From Adineta vaga (taxonomy: Eukaryota; Rotifera), in NCBI GenBank assembly GCA_021613535.1, contig CP075493.1, forward strand, positions 5,642,001 to 5,706,000: 64,000 nt of DNA, given 5' to 3'. Position numbers and translations under genes: made by a program. Numbering within the stretch: position 1 is the stretch's first letter; each line of letters starts with the position of its first letter. A model generated the notes under the pieces. That model saw nothing but the letters and a program-made list of their open reading frames with translations, was not told the origin of the DNA and did not search any database. Of this stretch, positions 14,380-26,922 are shown one piece after another.

Positions 14380-15581
14380 CTGAAAAACAAAATCATAACA
14401 ATTTTTGTTTGCTGTTTTTCAATAGATCTTATCTAAGAAAAATACATAACAACTATTAATATCAAAACACAAATAGACCTTGTTACTGTGCAATCAGTGA
14501 TTACGCGCAACCGTAACATGTTAGTTATACGAATAATCAATTAGTATTTTTTACGCATAACACTACAATAATGTTGATTAAAATCATCACACGTTTTTCT
14601 ATGTAGTTCAATATCAAAGAAAAATTCTTTTCGTTATATTAAGGACAAACATAGAACTTCGCCTTCTCTCATAGGATTGAGAGAATTGAAGTTCTAGAGG
14701 CAGTCTTCTATCAACCGATATTACAGTATACGAAATATCTTGGAGATCTTTACGTAAAAAGATATTCTACTGAATCTCGAGTGACAAGTAAAGAATAGAC
14801 GGTCAAAAAACGTTTCTAAAACGAAAAGAAAAACAAAACAAATGTGAGTGAAGCGATTTTTTTACTACTAACTCACGCATAGTTAGAAAGAGAAATACAT
14901 ACAAAACAGTTAATAAAACTCAAATTCAATCTTGATTTTCATCCTACTGTTATTTCATAGGTTTATCTGAAATGATGATCATACAGCCATCAACATTATC
15001 ATTTCAGATGAATTTGTTGGTGGGCTCAGTGACCTCATTTCCGATGGTAAAAGGAAATGACATTTTGTTTGATTTGAAAGCTGTAGTGATGGTCTGATCA
15101 ATCTAAGAATAGAAGAAAAAAAACAAAATAAATATCAACAAAACAGTTTTTAAGCTTGTGCTTCCGTCCATTTTCTTCGTTAACGATAAGTTTTTCGGAT
15201 AGATGGTAAAGCATGTATTACAAGAGAGTTTTGTTAGAATTACTAGTAGAACTAATCTATTTAGAATTTTCTCTAAAGGAAAAAATGTTTAGCGAGAGAA
15301 TAAAATGAGATGAGATAGACAGAATGTTGTAAAGAAACTTGAACGTATGTCAACCAATCATAAAAGAGATTACAACCTCTCTCAGATTATATATTTATCA
15401 TGAATAGATGTCACTAATAGATAATCACGAAAAGTAATTCATATTGGTAAGACGTTGTTATCTTTAAACTAAACATATTTAAACATACACACACAACGAT
15501 ACTATCTGACACTAAGAAATAAAAATGACAATTCACGTAATTAAAAAGAAACGCTTCGCTCTTGTTTTGTTTTCTTAGATT
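14380..15581. other. Intergenic; may contain undetected 5' exon of the Pro-rich gene
   Basis: The exon ending at 14379 begins in phase 1 and needs an upstream coding exon, so at least one short exon should lie here or further upstream. I could not identify it with confidence. Otherwise no gene seen. Confidence 0.5.
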
Positions 15582-18474
15582 TCAAACATAATTAGTTTCC
15601 ATATTTAATTGTTGATGTTCTTGCAGTTGTTCTTCATCTTCATCATCAATTCGAATTGTTGCTTTGGTTAAACGAAAACGAGTACCACGTAATTGTGTTT
15701 CATGTTCGTTTTCGGCAAGTCTTACTGATTCTACAGTAAATGGCGCGCATGAATAAGATTGTGTACGAATTTTTCTTGGACTATGTGGTAAATGTTGAGG
15801 ATGATCTTGATTAGGTTGAAGAGAACATGCTTGATATGTATTATAATGTGTTGGATTATCCCAAAGACAAGCTCGATGATCCTGAACATTTTGATGATGA
15901 TCTTGTTCTTCAACAATTTCTTGTTCTTGTTGATGTTGAAAAAGTTCCGTCCATTTCGGTGGTAACACATCCATCATTAAAGTCTATAATAAACAGAATA
16001 CAATCATTTTTATTCTCAGTCTTAACACTAACTGGTAATGGTTGTTTATTTTTCAATCCAATATCTAGTCGATTAGCATCTTGATCGAATTGTACCATAG
16101 TTTTATAGAGTTGTTTAACTTTATCTCGAGCTTCGGTATTATTTAATGTTAAATCATTTTGATTCGTCATATCTAAATCATGTAATGAAGCAAGTGCTAG
16201 TAATTGTTTTCGTCGTTCACGTTTTGCACTATCACTACTAAGAAATGAAACTGATAAAGCACTTTTATTCTCTTCATTCATTTCTTGAGTATTATGAATT
16301 GTTTTTTGATAATCACGAAATCGACGCATATCATTATGAAAAAATCGGTCTTTATCCGATTGTTGTTGTTCATTGCGAGTACCACTTGGAGCAACTTCTT
16401 TAATTCGTAAGACAATTAATGCACAAACAACGATACAAACAATATTGACAAGTGTAAGAAGAAAACTTGCAATTGCTAAAATAAATGTTTCAGTTGACAT
16501 ATTACAAGAATATAGTGAACGATAATCATTCGAGAGAAATGTTTGACATGTTATTTGATTAAATGGATATATTTTACGTTTAAGAATCTAAAATTTATAT
16601 ATATATAACTTAGTGAACAAAGAAAGATCATTTATTATTTGTACATACATAAGTTTCATTTGAAAAACGACCAAATGACTTTGGTAAAGATGCTGTTAAT
16701 AACGAATAACCTAAGAGAAGACCCTAATTACAAAAGAAAATAGGAGTATTTTATTCAATAAAACATTTTACCGAATTCACTGCTGGTGGCAGTAATGATG
16801 CTGATATAGCAACGCCAACCAATGAACCTGATCGGAAAGAAGAATATCAGTAAAAATGTAATTGAATAGATTTATCAATCCTACCTGCATTTCCTCCTAA
16901 GACTGACAATGCTACACCAGCTCCCGAAGGTAAAGCAATCATACTACCAACGGATAATCGAGTTAGATCACCACTAACATAAAAAAGCATCATCTTAATA
17001 AAGAAAAATTCATTACTAAAAATACCGTGCTTTCATTTCTAGTGTTGGAAAAGACGTTGTACTACCCCAATTTGTTTCCCATACAGATGTTCCTAATCCA
17101 ATTAAAAATCCTAAAATATATCGAAGAAAAACGTATGTATATGATCATATTCTCTTCATTTGTTCGTACCACAAGTTAGACAAATGAAAAGACCGAAAAA
17201 TTCTGTTCGAAGTCCAGCCCGTCGTAATGAACGGTCATGTATACAAGATCCAAAGACAATAGCTAAAATCGGTCCCTGAAAAATCATTTCAAAATTATTC
17301 CATATCTTTTCTTTTCGAAGACAAACCATCAATGGTGAAATAAGCATAGAAGCAACAAGTATAACAGAACTATTTTCTAATAAACCAAGAGATGCTAAAA
17401 TACTTGGAAATAAAAAACAAGAAGACAATTCGAACATAACAAATCGATTTTATACTAAAATATTGCTTTACCTAGCAAGAGTAAGAAGAACAACAAAATC
17501 AAAGGTAATTGCTGATTGTGCACGAATTGCTTGAACAACTTGAAAAACCATCAAACGTGATCGAATACTTTGCATAAAATCAGCTCGAATGGATTTTCGT
17601 CGTTGTGATTGTCTGTGTTCAACCAAAAACAAAAAGCAGATTAATCATTGGTATAATTTAATGAGTTTTCTTTCTAATTACCGAGGTGGAGGTGGATGCG
17701 GATGTGGTGATGGCACATCAGCACAAACTCTAGCAACTTTTAGTGGATGATCTATAGTTGGTTTTAATGATGTTGTAGATAATGTTGGAACTTTACATGA
17801 ACTCAATGGTGCTAAGGGTGAATAACCAATTGCATATGTCAGAGGTAGAACACTATGAAATACAAAAGAGAATAAGAAATCATGTTGAAAAGATTCTAAA
17901 ATCGTTCATACGCTACTCTTGTACCGTTTAGCTGACCAATCCCTATAGCTGATAAACGACGAAGAAGTTCCTCACAGAGTGTACCAATCTCTGATACAAA
18001 TGTTACCTTAAGAAAATAGAAAAAAAAACACAGAGTAAATCAACCAGGATTTTCTCGAAAAGAACTTTGAACTAATTTACTTCGTATTGTTTACGATCAG
18101 CAGAAAGAATCCATGTTGAATATTCATTTAAACCATATCTATCAAGAATAGCATTTTTAAGAAGCTAGAGAAAAAATCCAATAGAAATAGAAATGAATTA
18201 TTGAGAATTTCATTTGTTTTTATTAACCTGGCATAGAGACAATGAATTCAGTTGGACGGGTTCTGGAATCACAGACATAACTCGATCAAATTGTGGTGTT
18301 TCACCATCATTTGGTTCATATGATTGCTAAAAAAAGATCTCATAATAAAATCAAGAAGAAAACATATTCCTCTTCACTTCTTACTCTAGTTTTACTCGAT
18401 CCATTTTCATCATGACTCATTGGTATTGTCCAATCATTAGGTACTATTATAATGAATAGATGATGGTCACACAT
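15582..18474 (-). CDS. DUF389-family multi-pass membrane protein
   Basis: About twelve exons, start at 18474 (MCDHHLFIIIVPNDWTIPMS). The N-terminal soluble part (18474-17680) ends in a His/Pro-rich linker. The membrane part contains the DUF389 hallmark: a hydrophobic segment 'LLENSSVILVASMLISPLM' then GPILAIVFG (exon about 17437-17270), followed by Gly/Ala-rich helices (SVGSMIALPSGAGVALSVLG and VGVAISASLLPPAVNSG, 16960-16800). A last hydrophobic segment (ILAIASFLLTLVNIVCIVVC, about 16490-16430) is followed by a long charged cytosolic tail to 15582, including a Gln/His-rich end. DUF389 is best known from bacteria and archaea, where its function is poorly defined. The family match is firm from the membrane core; substrate unknown. 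Confidence 0.85.
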
Positions 18475-19800
18475 TTCTGACTAGTGTGTGAATATGGAAA
18501 ATCTAAATAAATGACGAACAAATCGAGAAAACGTGCGTTTTGTACTTCTTCAAACGAATGTACGTCACGTACATATATATTCAAGTTCTTATACAAGCTT
18601 TGTCTAGAATGAATGGGATGATTACGACGCGAAAAATCAAATGAAGAGAAAATAACAAATGAGTGTTTTCAGATTGTCGATATTCGTACACGTCGATATA
18701 TATGTAAGAAAAAGAATGTTCTCGGACATCATGATAGATTGTTTGCGATCGTGTTTAAATAAAAATAAAATTGTCTGACACATATCATAAGAGCATACAA
18801 GTACATTATATAGATACACAATACTTCTATCACTCGTTCACTGTACGGTTGATTGAATTTATTTTTAAATTTTTAATGTTTTTCTTTCTTTTCGATCAAA
18901 AATGAATAGGTCCTTTTTTTGTCAATTTTACATTAACTATCGTCATTTCTTCATCGAACAAATCTTGTTATCTGTCTGTCATTATCTCGATATTTACGAA
19001 GTCTTTATTGATACGAATCAATAATTGCAATAATTAACATTCGGCCAACCATTCCTTCAATTTTGTGTATATTCTTTATTCATAGATGTCCTTCGTAATT
19101 ATTTATGATTAGAGAAAAAACATATTTCATTTTCAATTTAAACAATAAATGTCCAAATACAATAAGTTGGTGCTTTGAATCAATATGAATCGATAAAATC
19201 GTTCGAATAATTAATAGTACGGAATTATGCCTTTGCGATTCGACGCTATTTATCAGTGTCACAGAGACAGTTTTCTTCTATTTATTCATCTTGACATATT
19301 TGTCCTTTAATCATCTACATATATATGTATGTATGGATATCATACAGCATCGTTTTTTTTTCTACTGTTCGGCAAACAGCTACCAACCGTCGACTATCAA
19401 GATCTGTATATATCCCTATACATATATATCCTCGTTCCTTATTAGTAGTGAGTCTTGTTCGTTGTCGTTATAACAGACAAAAAAGAAGAAGTAAAAGAAG
19501 AAGACATTAAGTATTTTTTTGCTTCTTTTTGTGTTGCTATTTCTGGATCATCTCCTATTCATATAATGGTAAGATTTTTATACGTTTTTTTTTCTTCATT
19601 TCATCATTATACGAAACGATTAATCGAGTTACTTTGATGTTAAAAGAATTGCATAGAATATTGGATTAGAACTTTTTTATGGTATTGAAATTGATCTATA
19701 GCTACTCTCACCATTGCATACAGTACATCCTATAATCGACAATTAAAAAACGATTTGTATAAAAAGAAGAAAAATTAATAAGTGATGAAAATAACACAAT
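18475..19800. other. Intergenic, no gene recognised
   Basis: Several short open frames (for example around 19290-19640) lack coding composition or splice context. This is the shared 5' flank of the DUF389 gene and 3' flank of the DNAJB gene. Nothing else supported. Confidence 0.55.
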
Positions 19801-21108
19801 TCAAAAGACAGTTTCATTGACATGTAATTCTGTAAGAGCTGTTGGCGAGGGTCGAGGTGGTACCGGTGGCGGTATACGCACAGGTGTTGATTTTGATGAT
19901 GAAGCTGGTGATTTTTGACGGCGATGATGAGATTTGTGATGATGTTGATGGTGATGAGAGTGTTGATGATTATCATTGCTATTACTACGAGCTGAAGATT
20001 GAGTCTTAGGAGAAGATGTTATTGTTGGAGGAGACGTTGATTGTTGTTTTTCTTGTTGTTGTTGCTGTTGTTGTTGTTGTTTTGTTTGATCAATGACTGT
20101 TGTATGAAGCATTGAATCATACGGTTGATAGAAATCCATTGAATTGGAAAGAAAACAATCAGCTAGTGCGCGTTGTTCATTAAGAAGTAATTTTGGAAAG
20201 AGTATATCAAATTTAACAATAAGATCACCACGTTTCGTTAGATCTTTTGGATAAGGTAAACCTTGATTAGGAAAACGTTTTTCCGTTTGTGGTGTCAGAA
20301 TTTCTTGATAAGTTCGTAATTGATAGGATGGTAAAGTTGAATCAAGAAACGGTATGACTAATAATGTTCCAAGTAATGCTTGTTTTAATGTGACTTTAAC
20401 TCGAAAGATTATATCTGAATTTGAACGTTCAAATAATGGATGAGGTTTATCACGAATAATGAAGACAATATCACCAGCTATTGTATATTGATCACCTTCA
20501 TCACCTTCATTTTCAAAGGTAATTTTCGTTCCTAAAAGAATTCTCTTGATGATTAACATTTGTTTGTCAAATATATATATTTCATTTTATTTCTTACCTT
20601 CTTTCCATCCTGGTTTAATCTGAATTTCTAAGACTTTCTCGTCTTTAACTGTTGTATTCAAGTCGGCTTTATATCGATTTCGTGTTACTTTTAATTTCCT
20701 AGTTGCTCCTTTTAAAACTTCATCTAATGTAATGTAAAGATCATAGAATGTTGTTGGATCTTTATATTTTATATAATAATTATTCAATGGATCATATGTA
20801 GAACTAGTTGCAAATGACGAATGAGAATGACCGGTTGAAAATGGATAACGAAAATGAGTACGTGAATCGCCATTAAAACAATTTCGCACATCATCAGAAC
20901 CAAAACGATCATAAATCGAACGTTTTTGAGGATCAGATAGCATTTCATAGGCTTCACTAATATCAGTAAATTTCTTTTCGGCATCGAGATCATCACGATT
21001 TTTATCTGGATGATGTTTCAATGCTTTTTGTTTATAAGCTCGTTTAATTTCATCCTCAGTTGCCCATCGATTAATACCCAATATTGCATAATAATCTTTG
21101 TTCACCAT
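19801..21108 (-). CDS. Type II (DNAJB-like) Hsp40 co-chaperone with Q/H/P-rich C-terminal tail
   Basis: Stimulates Hsp70 ATPase and delivers clients in the cytosol. Two exons (21108-20587 with intron near 20600-20535, then to 19801). Residues 1-70 are a J domain: [22 protein letters not shown], the catalytic HPD (HHPDKNRDD) and [18 protein letters not shown]. The Gly/Phe linker is short and the Zn finger of type I proteins is absent. Two beta-sandwich client-binding domains follow ([20 protein letters not shown]; then [41 protein letters not shown]). The usual DNAJB1/4 protein ends near here; this one adds about 110 residues with a Gln run encoded around 20050-20085, a His-rich stretch and Pro-rich [10 protein letters not shown]. 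The exact DNAJB orthologue is uncertain. Confidence 0.92.
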
Positions 21109-21589
21109 TTATGTTCTTCTAACGATATGTAACTTGTACAGATTGACTTTTCTTCACTTGATTTTTCGTATTACCATCATCATCATCATCATCGTCATCA
21201 TCCTTGTACGTCTGCTATGATGATTTTTCTTATGAATGTGTAATACGACTCTTTTCAGTTGAATTATACGTAGGTGACTGAGAAGAAAGAAAAAAGAAAA
21301 TGAATACGATATATATTATTTTACCATTATAACTTATTTCAAACTTACGAGTATAGCGTTAATGTTGTTCAATAACATACCTAATGAAAGAAGAAAAAAG
21401 AATACATACATAGCGAATATACTATAACATGTTTTGTCTGATCACTTTGATGTAGAAGAATGAAGTCAGATGAATATTGATTGAACTTTACTATGCAATA
21501 ATAATTTACATTAGTATAGACAACTTGTGAAGAAAAAAACTATTATTATTAATGTGTTGACAATTAACAAATTTTTCCGTTTTATTTAG
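21109..21589. other. Divergent intergenic region with (CAT)n repeat
   Basis: Upstream of the DNAJB gene (-) and the small Cys protein (+). Contains a trinucleotide CAT repeat near 21175-21200. The missing first exon of the downstream gene should lie here. Confidence 0.45.
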
Positions 21590-22159
21590 GTAGATTTAAC
21601 TGAACGATGCGTACTTTTATGCATTATATTCAGTGTCTATATATGTCAATATGTTCATAGTCAATCAGCAAACGTTAATTCTGCCGATCGTAATAAAAAA
21701 CAATTAGAAGAAATAGAAGAAGCCAATGAAGAACGGCAAGAAAAAGATTTAGCAAAACGTACGTTCTTTTTCTTGACTCTCATTCGAAAATAGAAAGATA
21801 CATAGTTGACATTGTATCTCTTCGTAGTTTATTCACCATCAAAAGCGAATGCATTTCTAACCTATGATAAATGTATGCAACGAATGAAATGTCCAGCTAG
21901 TCGTAAAGAAGAATGTAGTGAAGAATGTACAGCAGGTATGTTTATGAAATGGTTTTATTTATTCTAATTTTTTGTAATGATAGGAAATACGGAAGAAGAA
22001 ATTGAAGAACATAGTGAACTGACAAAAGATGAACATCGAACTTCAATGGCAAAAGCATCTAAACGAAAATATGAACCAAATATTCAGCCAAAAAAACGCT
22101 CATCTAAAAGTAAAACTATGCCAGTGAATGATAAATCAACAACGAAAATCGATTTGTAA
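21590..22159 (+). CDS. Small protein with hydrophobic N-terminus and four-Cys segment; first exon not identified
   Basis: Three exons in frame: 21590 to about 21758, about 21827-21933, and about 21984-22159. The first visible exon follows the acceptor TTTTATTTAG and reads VDLTERCVLLCIIFSVYICQ, a hydrophobic stretch that could be a signal peptide or anchor, then an acidic helix (EEIEEANEERQEKDLAK). The middle exon holds YDKCMQRMKCPASRKEECSEEC, and the end is very Lys/Ser-rich (IQPKKRSSKSKT). No in-frame ATG exists in the first visible exon, so a short upstream coding exon is required. Family not recognised. Confidence 0.6.
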
Positions 22160-23619
22160 ACTTTTTATTTTCTTACATTTAAATTCAAGCCTTTCTCTAA
22201 AGTACAATGTAACCTTATTTTTTTTTCATTCTAGAAGAATAAAAGATAGATGATAAATAATTTACTTTTGTTAATTAGCGGTACATAATAAAAGGGAGGA
22301 GAGGCATGTCCTTGAGCAGTCATTTTGATAGAATCAAATCGAGTTAATTATCACCACTCGCGTTAACCTTTGCAATGACATGTTGTTGAATAATATAAAA
22401 GATATTTGTGTAATCATCAAAGTACAAACATGACAACGACATTTTGAAAATAAATTGATTGAATTATATATAATTGTTATATTCAGTTTTTCATATGTCA
22501 AAAAGATGTTCAAATAAAAATACAGATATTTTCGAAATTGAAAATGATTGTTGACTAATTCTTTTAATCGTAGATTGCCTATTTACATCTGTTTTTGCGC
22601 AAAACTCACAGCTGGTGATCTACTGCCTCCCTTGCGCCGTCGCATGTTAATCAATATAGATAACGATATTGTTTTTCTCATCGCTGTATACTCATATTTA
22701 AAGTTATCTAAGCAATTAGCATTGATACAACCGAACTAAATCCAATCAAGCTTTTTAACTTTCCCAACATATATCATATCAATAGCATGCCGACTGAGAT
22801 AGAACTTGAATATTTTTACTTGATCGATTAATTGTCAGAAGAAAATTTTTTATATTTGAACACTTTAATATTCTTGTTTTCATAATCACCCACTGAAAGA
22901 AAGAAAAAGAGCTGAAAAAGAAACTAAAATACTCAGACAAAAAAACTTTCATATTGTCATAAATATATATATATACTATATGCACACTATACCGTTTTGC
23001 AACGGCTGGATAATTGCGTTCAGTTTTACAAAAAAAGAAGTATATCGAAACTTAAACATTTTGCATTGTTACATTGTTCAATTTTAAGTTTGATAAAATG
23101 AGATCAAACCGCTTTTGAGTACATGGTTAACACAGAGATTTCTTAGAGAATAGAAACGTTTTGCAGGATTTATGCAAAACTATTTTTTGTATATTTTAAT
23201 CCAAATAGACGGTTCAATAAATAAATCTGTTAGAGTAGTTATTCAGTTCATTGATCAGTAGATGTCGCTAGCTTGTGATCTCACAATTGAATTAAGAATT
23301 CGTAATCTCATATCAATCTTGAAGATAATTTTCGTCAAAAACCACAAAATCTTCTTATATAACTATGTCAGTTTATTTATTTTACATTTGATCCATCTGA
23401 TGAACATCTAATTAATGACTGGATAGAAATCACCAATGGAGGATCGCGTGAGTTTAATGGTTGTGTTTATTTATCGTGTTTCGCCTCTCTCGTGTATACC
23501 TGTCAGATCGCATCATTTCTTTTCCAAGCAAACGATTCTTATTCTTCGTCAAAGATAAAAATTGATTAATTGCAATTCATATCCATGCAATTAATATCAT
23601 TTACATAATATCGAAAATC
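22160..23619. other. Intergenic, no gene recognised
   Basis: AT-rich. A short GC-richer patch at about 22610-22645 has no supporting frame. The 12-base sequence TAGATGTCGCTA occurs at 23259-23270 and again elsewhere in the window. Confidence 0.5.
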
Positions 23620-24326
23620 ATGCAAAGTGATTACACTTTTCTGACTGATCATTCATATTCTATTCGTGTTGATTATGATAAACTACCTCTTAAACAACGC
23701 GAAATGAAAAACAAAAAGCGTCGTGGAAATTCCATTTCATCAAGTAGGATACAAATTTTTCTTCGACTTATAATCTATTCCTGTTTTTGTTTTTACAAAT
23801 TAGGAAAAACCTCATCACCAACATCCATTCATCGTAGTTCAAGTGATAAAGAAAACAATTCATCAAATCCAATCGATGTATCCGTAATTCCAAAAATTAA
23901 CAAAACAAAAAAGAACAGAACTAAACCTCGAACAGCATCTACAAAGAAACAGTCTACTAAATCAAATTCCAAAGTATGATTTTCTTTTTGAAAACCATTC
24001 AATAACAATTTTTCGTTTACTTTTAGTCAAATATGAAATCTCTTTCGAATAAGATTATTCAAAAGAAAACGTCAAGTATGAATTTACCAGATACAACTAG
24101 TATCTTACCATCTTTATCAATTGAAGAACGTGTAAAACTTCGTCGAACAGCACCACTTCTTGCTCCACCAATTCAACCTATAACAACTAAAAAATCTCTC
24201 AAACGAATCCATTTTTCAAAGACAAAAAAAGAAATTATTAAACCCAAAAAATTCTTTCTTGGTTCAGGTCTTGATCTTGACAATATTGTTGCTGGCAATC
24301 GTCAACGACGTTCTATTCAAACTTAA
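23620..24326 (+). CDS. Small basic protein with KEN box and RVxF-like motif, function unknown
   Basis: Three exons (23620 to about 23741, about 23804-23973, about 24027-24326) join in frame to about 195 residues. The protein is Lys/Ser/Thr-rich and disordered. It contains SDKENNSS, a KEN-box-type APC/C degron, and LKRIHFSK, which fits the PP1-docking RVxF pattern. The C-terminal exon has SIEERVKLRRTAPLLAPP, then PKKFFLGSGLDLDNIVAG. These motifs are short and can occur by chance, but together they suggest a cell-cycle or phosphatase-linked nuclear protein. No family recognised. Confidence 0.7.
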
Positions 24327-24732
24327 AATAACTAAACTCTGTTCTATCATGGTTTTTCTCTTTCTGTGCCATATGATTTTCTCATCTATTGATTCTATGA
24401 CATATATATATATATATATACTTTGTTTAGTATTGCTTGCAGAAGACAGAAAAAAACTAAGTGTTTCTTTTAGTTTTATTTATTTGTGTATATGATGATT
24501 TTTTTTTGTTTGTTTTGCTTTCTATGTGTATTAGATTGGTTCTTGTAGAACTACAATGTGCATTGATGTACAGAAACAAAAAAAAACAACAAAACGTAGC
24601 ATATATATGTGTATGTATGCATGATAAATTGACAAAATAGATTTTAAACTAACAAAAAAATACTTTCCTGAGATTATCAAATATCAATAGAGATGTAGAT
24701 GATATCCTATCTATCTTGTAGACATCAACGAT
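24327..24732. other. Intergenic with (TA)n run
   Basis: Contains a TA dinucleotide repeat at about 24401-24420. Ends in TCTATCTTGTAG, a possible 3' splice acceptor 12 bases before the next start codon. Confidence 0.5.
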
Positions 24733-25908
24733 ATGAATAGATCTATATCTAAACAATCATGTTCTCATCGTTTTATTAATCAAGAAACTGGTAAATGTTT
24801 GCATTGTGGTTATATGAACATTCCCATCGAACCAATTATTCCTGTGCATAAATATTCATCCAATGAACTTGATGATGGTTCATTAGAACTTGAACATTAT
24901 GAACGTTTAGTATTAATGCTTGATGAATGGAAAAAAACGATGACAAATCGAATTGAGTCAATGTATAAATCTAAACTTGAACGTTTACGCGATGAATTCG
25001 AACGACAACAAGCAACAAGACGTCGTATTCAAGCTGAACAGAATAAAATTGAAACTGAATATGAACATGAAGAAATTGAATTAACAAATATTCATTTTCA
25101 ATTAGATCATTTCGTATCGATTGATACTGAATATACATTAATAGCAGCATCATCGGAAACTATTCTTTTACATGATGGTCGAGTATTTAAATTATTCGAT
25201 AAAAATCTCCGTCCGTTATTTGCTTTAGATTTAACGAATTCAATGCGCGAACGTTCAAAAGTTGTTGATCTATGTTATATTTCATATCTTTCATCCTATT
25301 TAATCTTATATGAACAAGGTTTATGGACGTTTCAACCAGGTTCAAATGCAAATTTAGTAACATCAATAAGACGACGAGGTTATCTATCTTTAACAACAAA
25401 TACTAAAGATCTATTTATGCTTGATATCGATGGTACCATTGAACAACGTTCACTTGTTTCCTGGACATTTCTTCGACGTTATACTAAACAACATCTATTA
25501 AATGATTATATTAATGATCAATTATTATCTATACGTTTTCATTCCATAGAATATACGATATTAATTGCTATTGTACGTACAACAAATAATCGTCGATGTT
25601 TAATGATATATAAACATTTTGGTTCGAATACATTTAAATTCTTAGATCGAATTCTTTTTCCAAATATCAATATTTATACCATATCACCAATACATTTATC
25701 ACATATTTGGTTAATTACAACATGTGAAAAACAATCATTCTTTTTTCTTGATAATAAACGTGAATATCATCAACGTGAACAACAACAAATTTGGTTTGAA
25801 TTTGATTTTGATTATCGAATTAAAAATGCTATACAATTTGGTACAAATCAAAGACATCTAATCGTGCGAACGATTCGACCAAGTCAACTAAGACTTTATC
25901 ATTTTTGA
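24733..25908 (+). CDS. Intronless protein: N-terminal Cys/His cluster, coiled coil, beta-rich C-terminal domain
   Basis: Single uninterrupted frame of 391 codons in a neighbourhood where almost every gene is split. Residues about 8-26 carry C-x-H ... C-x2-C (SCSHRFINQETGKCLHCG), a probable zinc-binding cluster. Residues about 60-115 form a charged coiled coil (LDEWKKTMTNRIESMYKSKL ... ATRRRIQAEQNK). The rest (about 130-391) is rich in short hydrophobic beta-like repeats with intervening turns, consistent with a beta-propeller. This zinc-cluster, coiled-coil, propeller order resembles TRIM/NHL-type layouts but no canonical RING or NHL repeat is seen. Lack of introns could indicate a retroposed copy. 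Function unknown. Confidence 0.8.
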   Translation: MNRSISKQSCSHRFINQETGKCLHCGYMNIPIEPIIPVHKYSSNELDDGSLELEHYERLVLMLDEWKKTMTNRIESMYKSKLERLRDEFERQQATRRRIQAEQNKIETEYEHEEIELTNIHFQLDHFVSIDTEYTLIAASSETILLHDGRVFKLFDKNLRPLFALDLTNSMRERSKVVDLCYISYLSSYLILYEQGLWTFQPGSNANLVTSIRRRGYLSLTTNTKDLFMLDIDGTIEQRSLVSWTFLRRYTKQHLLNDYINDQLLSIRFHSIEYTILIAIVRTTNNRRCLMIYKHFGSNTFKFLDRILFPNINIYTISPIHLSHIWLITTCEKQSFFFLDNKREYHQREQQQIWFEFDFDYRIKNAIQFGTNQRHLIVRTIRPSQLRLYHF

Positions 25909-26319
25909 TAAATTGTTTTTTTCTTTGTGTATATTTGTTTGAGTATTTGGATCAAACCAACTAAAGTTATTGACAGAAAAAAAAACAGATTTGAAAAATC
26001 TTTTAATAAAGTCAATTAGTCATTGATGGAATATGATCCATCTTTTCTCTTCGTCGTTCAAGTACTGCCTTACTTAGTGACGATATTATTCAAAAAAAAG
26101 TTTTCCTTATCATTACATGTTCCTCTCAAATCATATTAACAAATAATTCAATATAGTGACCGAGCCTAAGAGTCAAACAACAACTAGAGTGGAAATAACA
26201 AAAGAACATAGAAGGTACAAAGTAGCATCCTATGAATGAATATTGACGTAGGTTTGAATGAAAGAAAGAAGATGATGACAGTTAAAAGTATTCATATATT
26301 CCTCATACAAACACAACTA
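25909..26319. other. Intergenic flank of the palindromic element
   Basis: No coding frame. Ends with the TA dinucleotide (26318-26319) that forms the left target-site duplication of the mobile element. Confidence 0.5.
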
Positions 26320-26648
26320 ACGGGTGGTCCAGAGTAAATGGGTAGTTTCATTTCAGGCATTTTTTGACGTATATTCTAAACCAATTTATTTTTGTTTTAT
26401 CACTAAAAGGTGCGCCGTGAAATTCTCTATCAGATGGAATAGCACTCGAGTATTTGTTTTTTAGAAAAACATATTTTATATTATGAACAGTGAAGACATT
26501 CAAAATGTCGTACTTTCTAAGTATAAGAATGTTGGTGATATACATAAAATATTTCATAATTTCAGTGGAAGTTTTGGATCATATCCGATTCAACACTGGT
26601 ACACGATCATCGACAAAAACGATGCAATCAATAAATTTTCATTCGAAA
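26320..26648 (+). repeat. Left arm of inverted repeat
   Basis: 329 bases; matches the reverse complement of 26923-27251, including the outer terminal inverted repeat and the transposase N-terminal fragment. Confidence 0.85.
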
Positions 26649-26922
26649 CCGTTAGGAGGCATTCATAGTGTTTAAACGACGAGATCCATATAAACCAGAC
26701 TACGAAATAGCGAAATTACACAAAAAATGTATCACAACGAAAATTTGCCAAATTAAAAATGAGCGAAACAACGGCTTATGGGATTTTAATTGATAACGTA
26801 CATGTCAATCCTTACAAAATGCCTCAAGAATCTCCTTTTATAGAAAGGAGAAGAAAATTCAAAAACTATTATTCATTGGGTGACATATAACCTGAATAAA
26901 GATTATATCAAATGGTAGTTAT

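Noticed and set aside
15827-16084. Plus-strand frame opposite the DUF389 gene tail
   Set aside because: Mirror frame of a well-supported minus-strand coding exon; no independent features.
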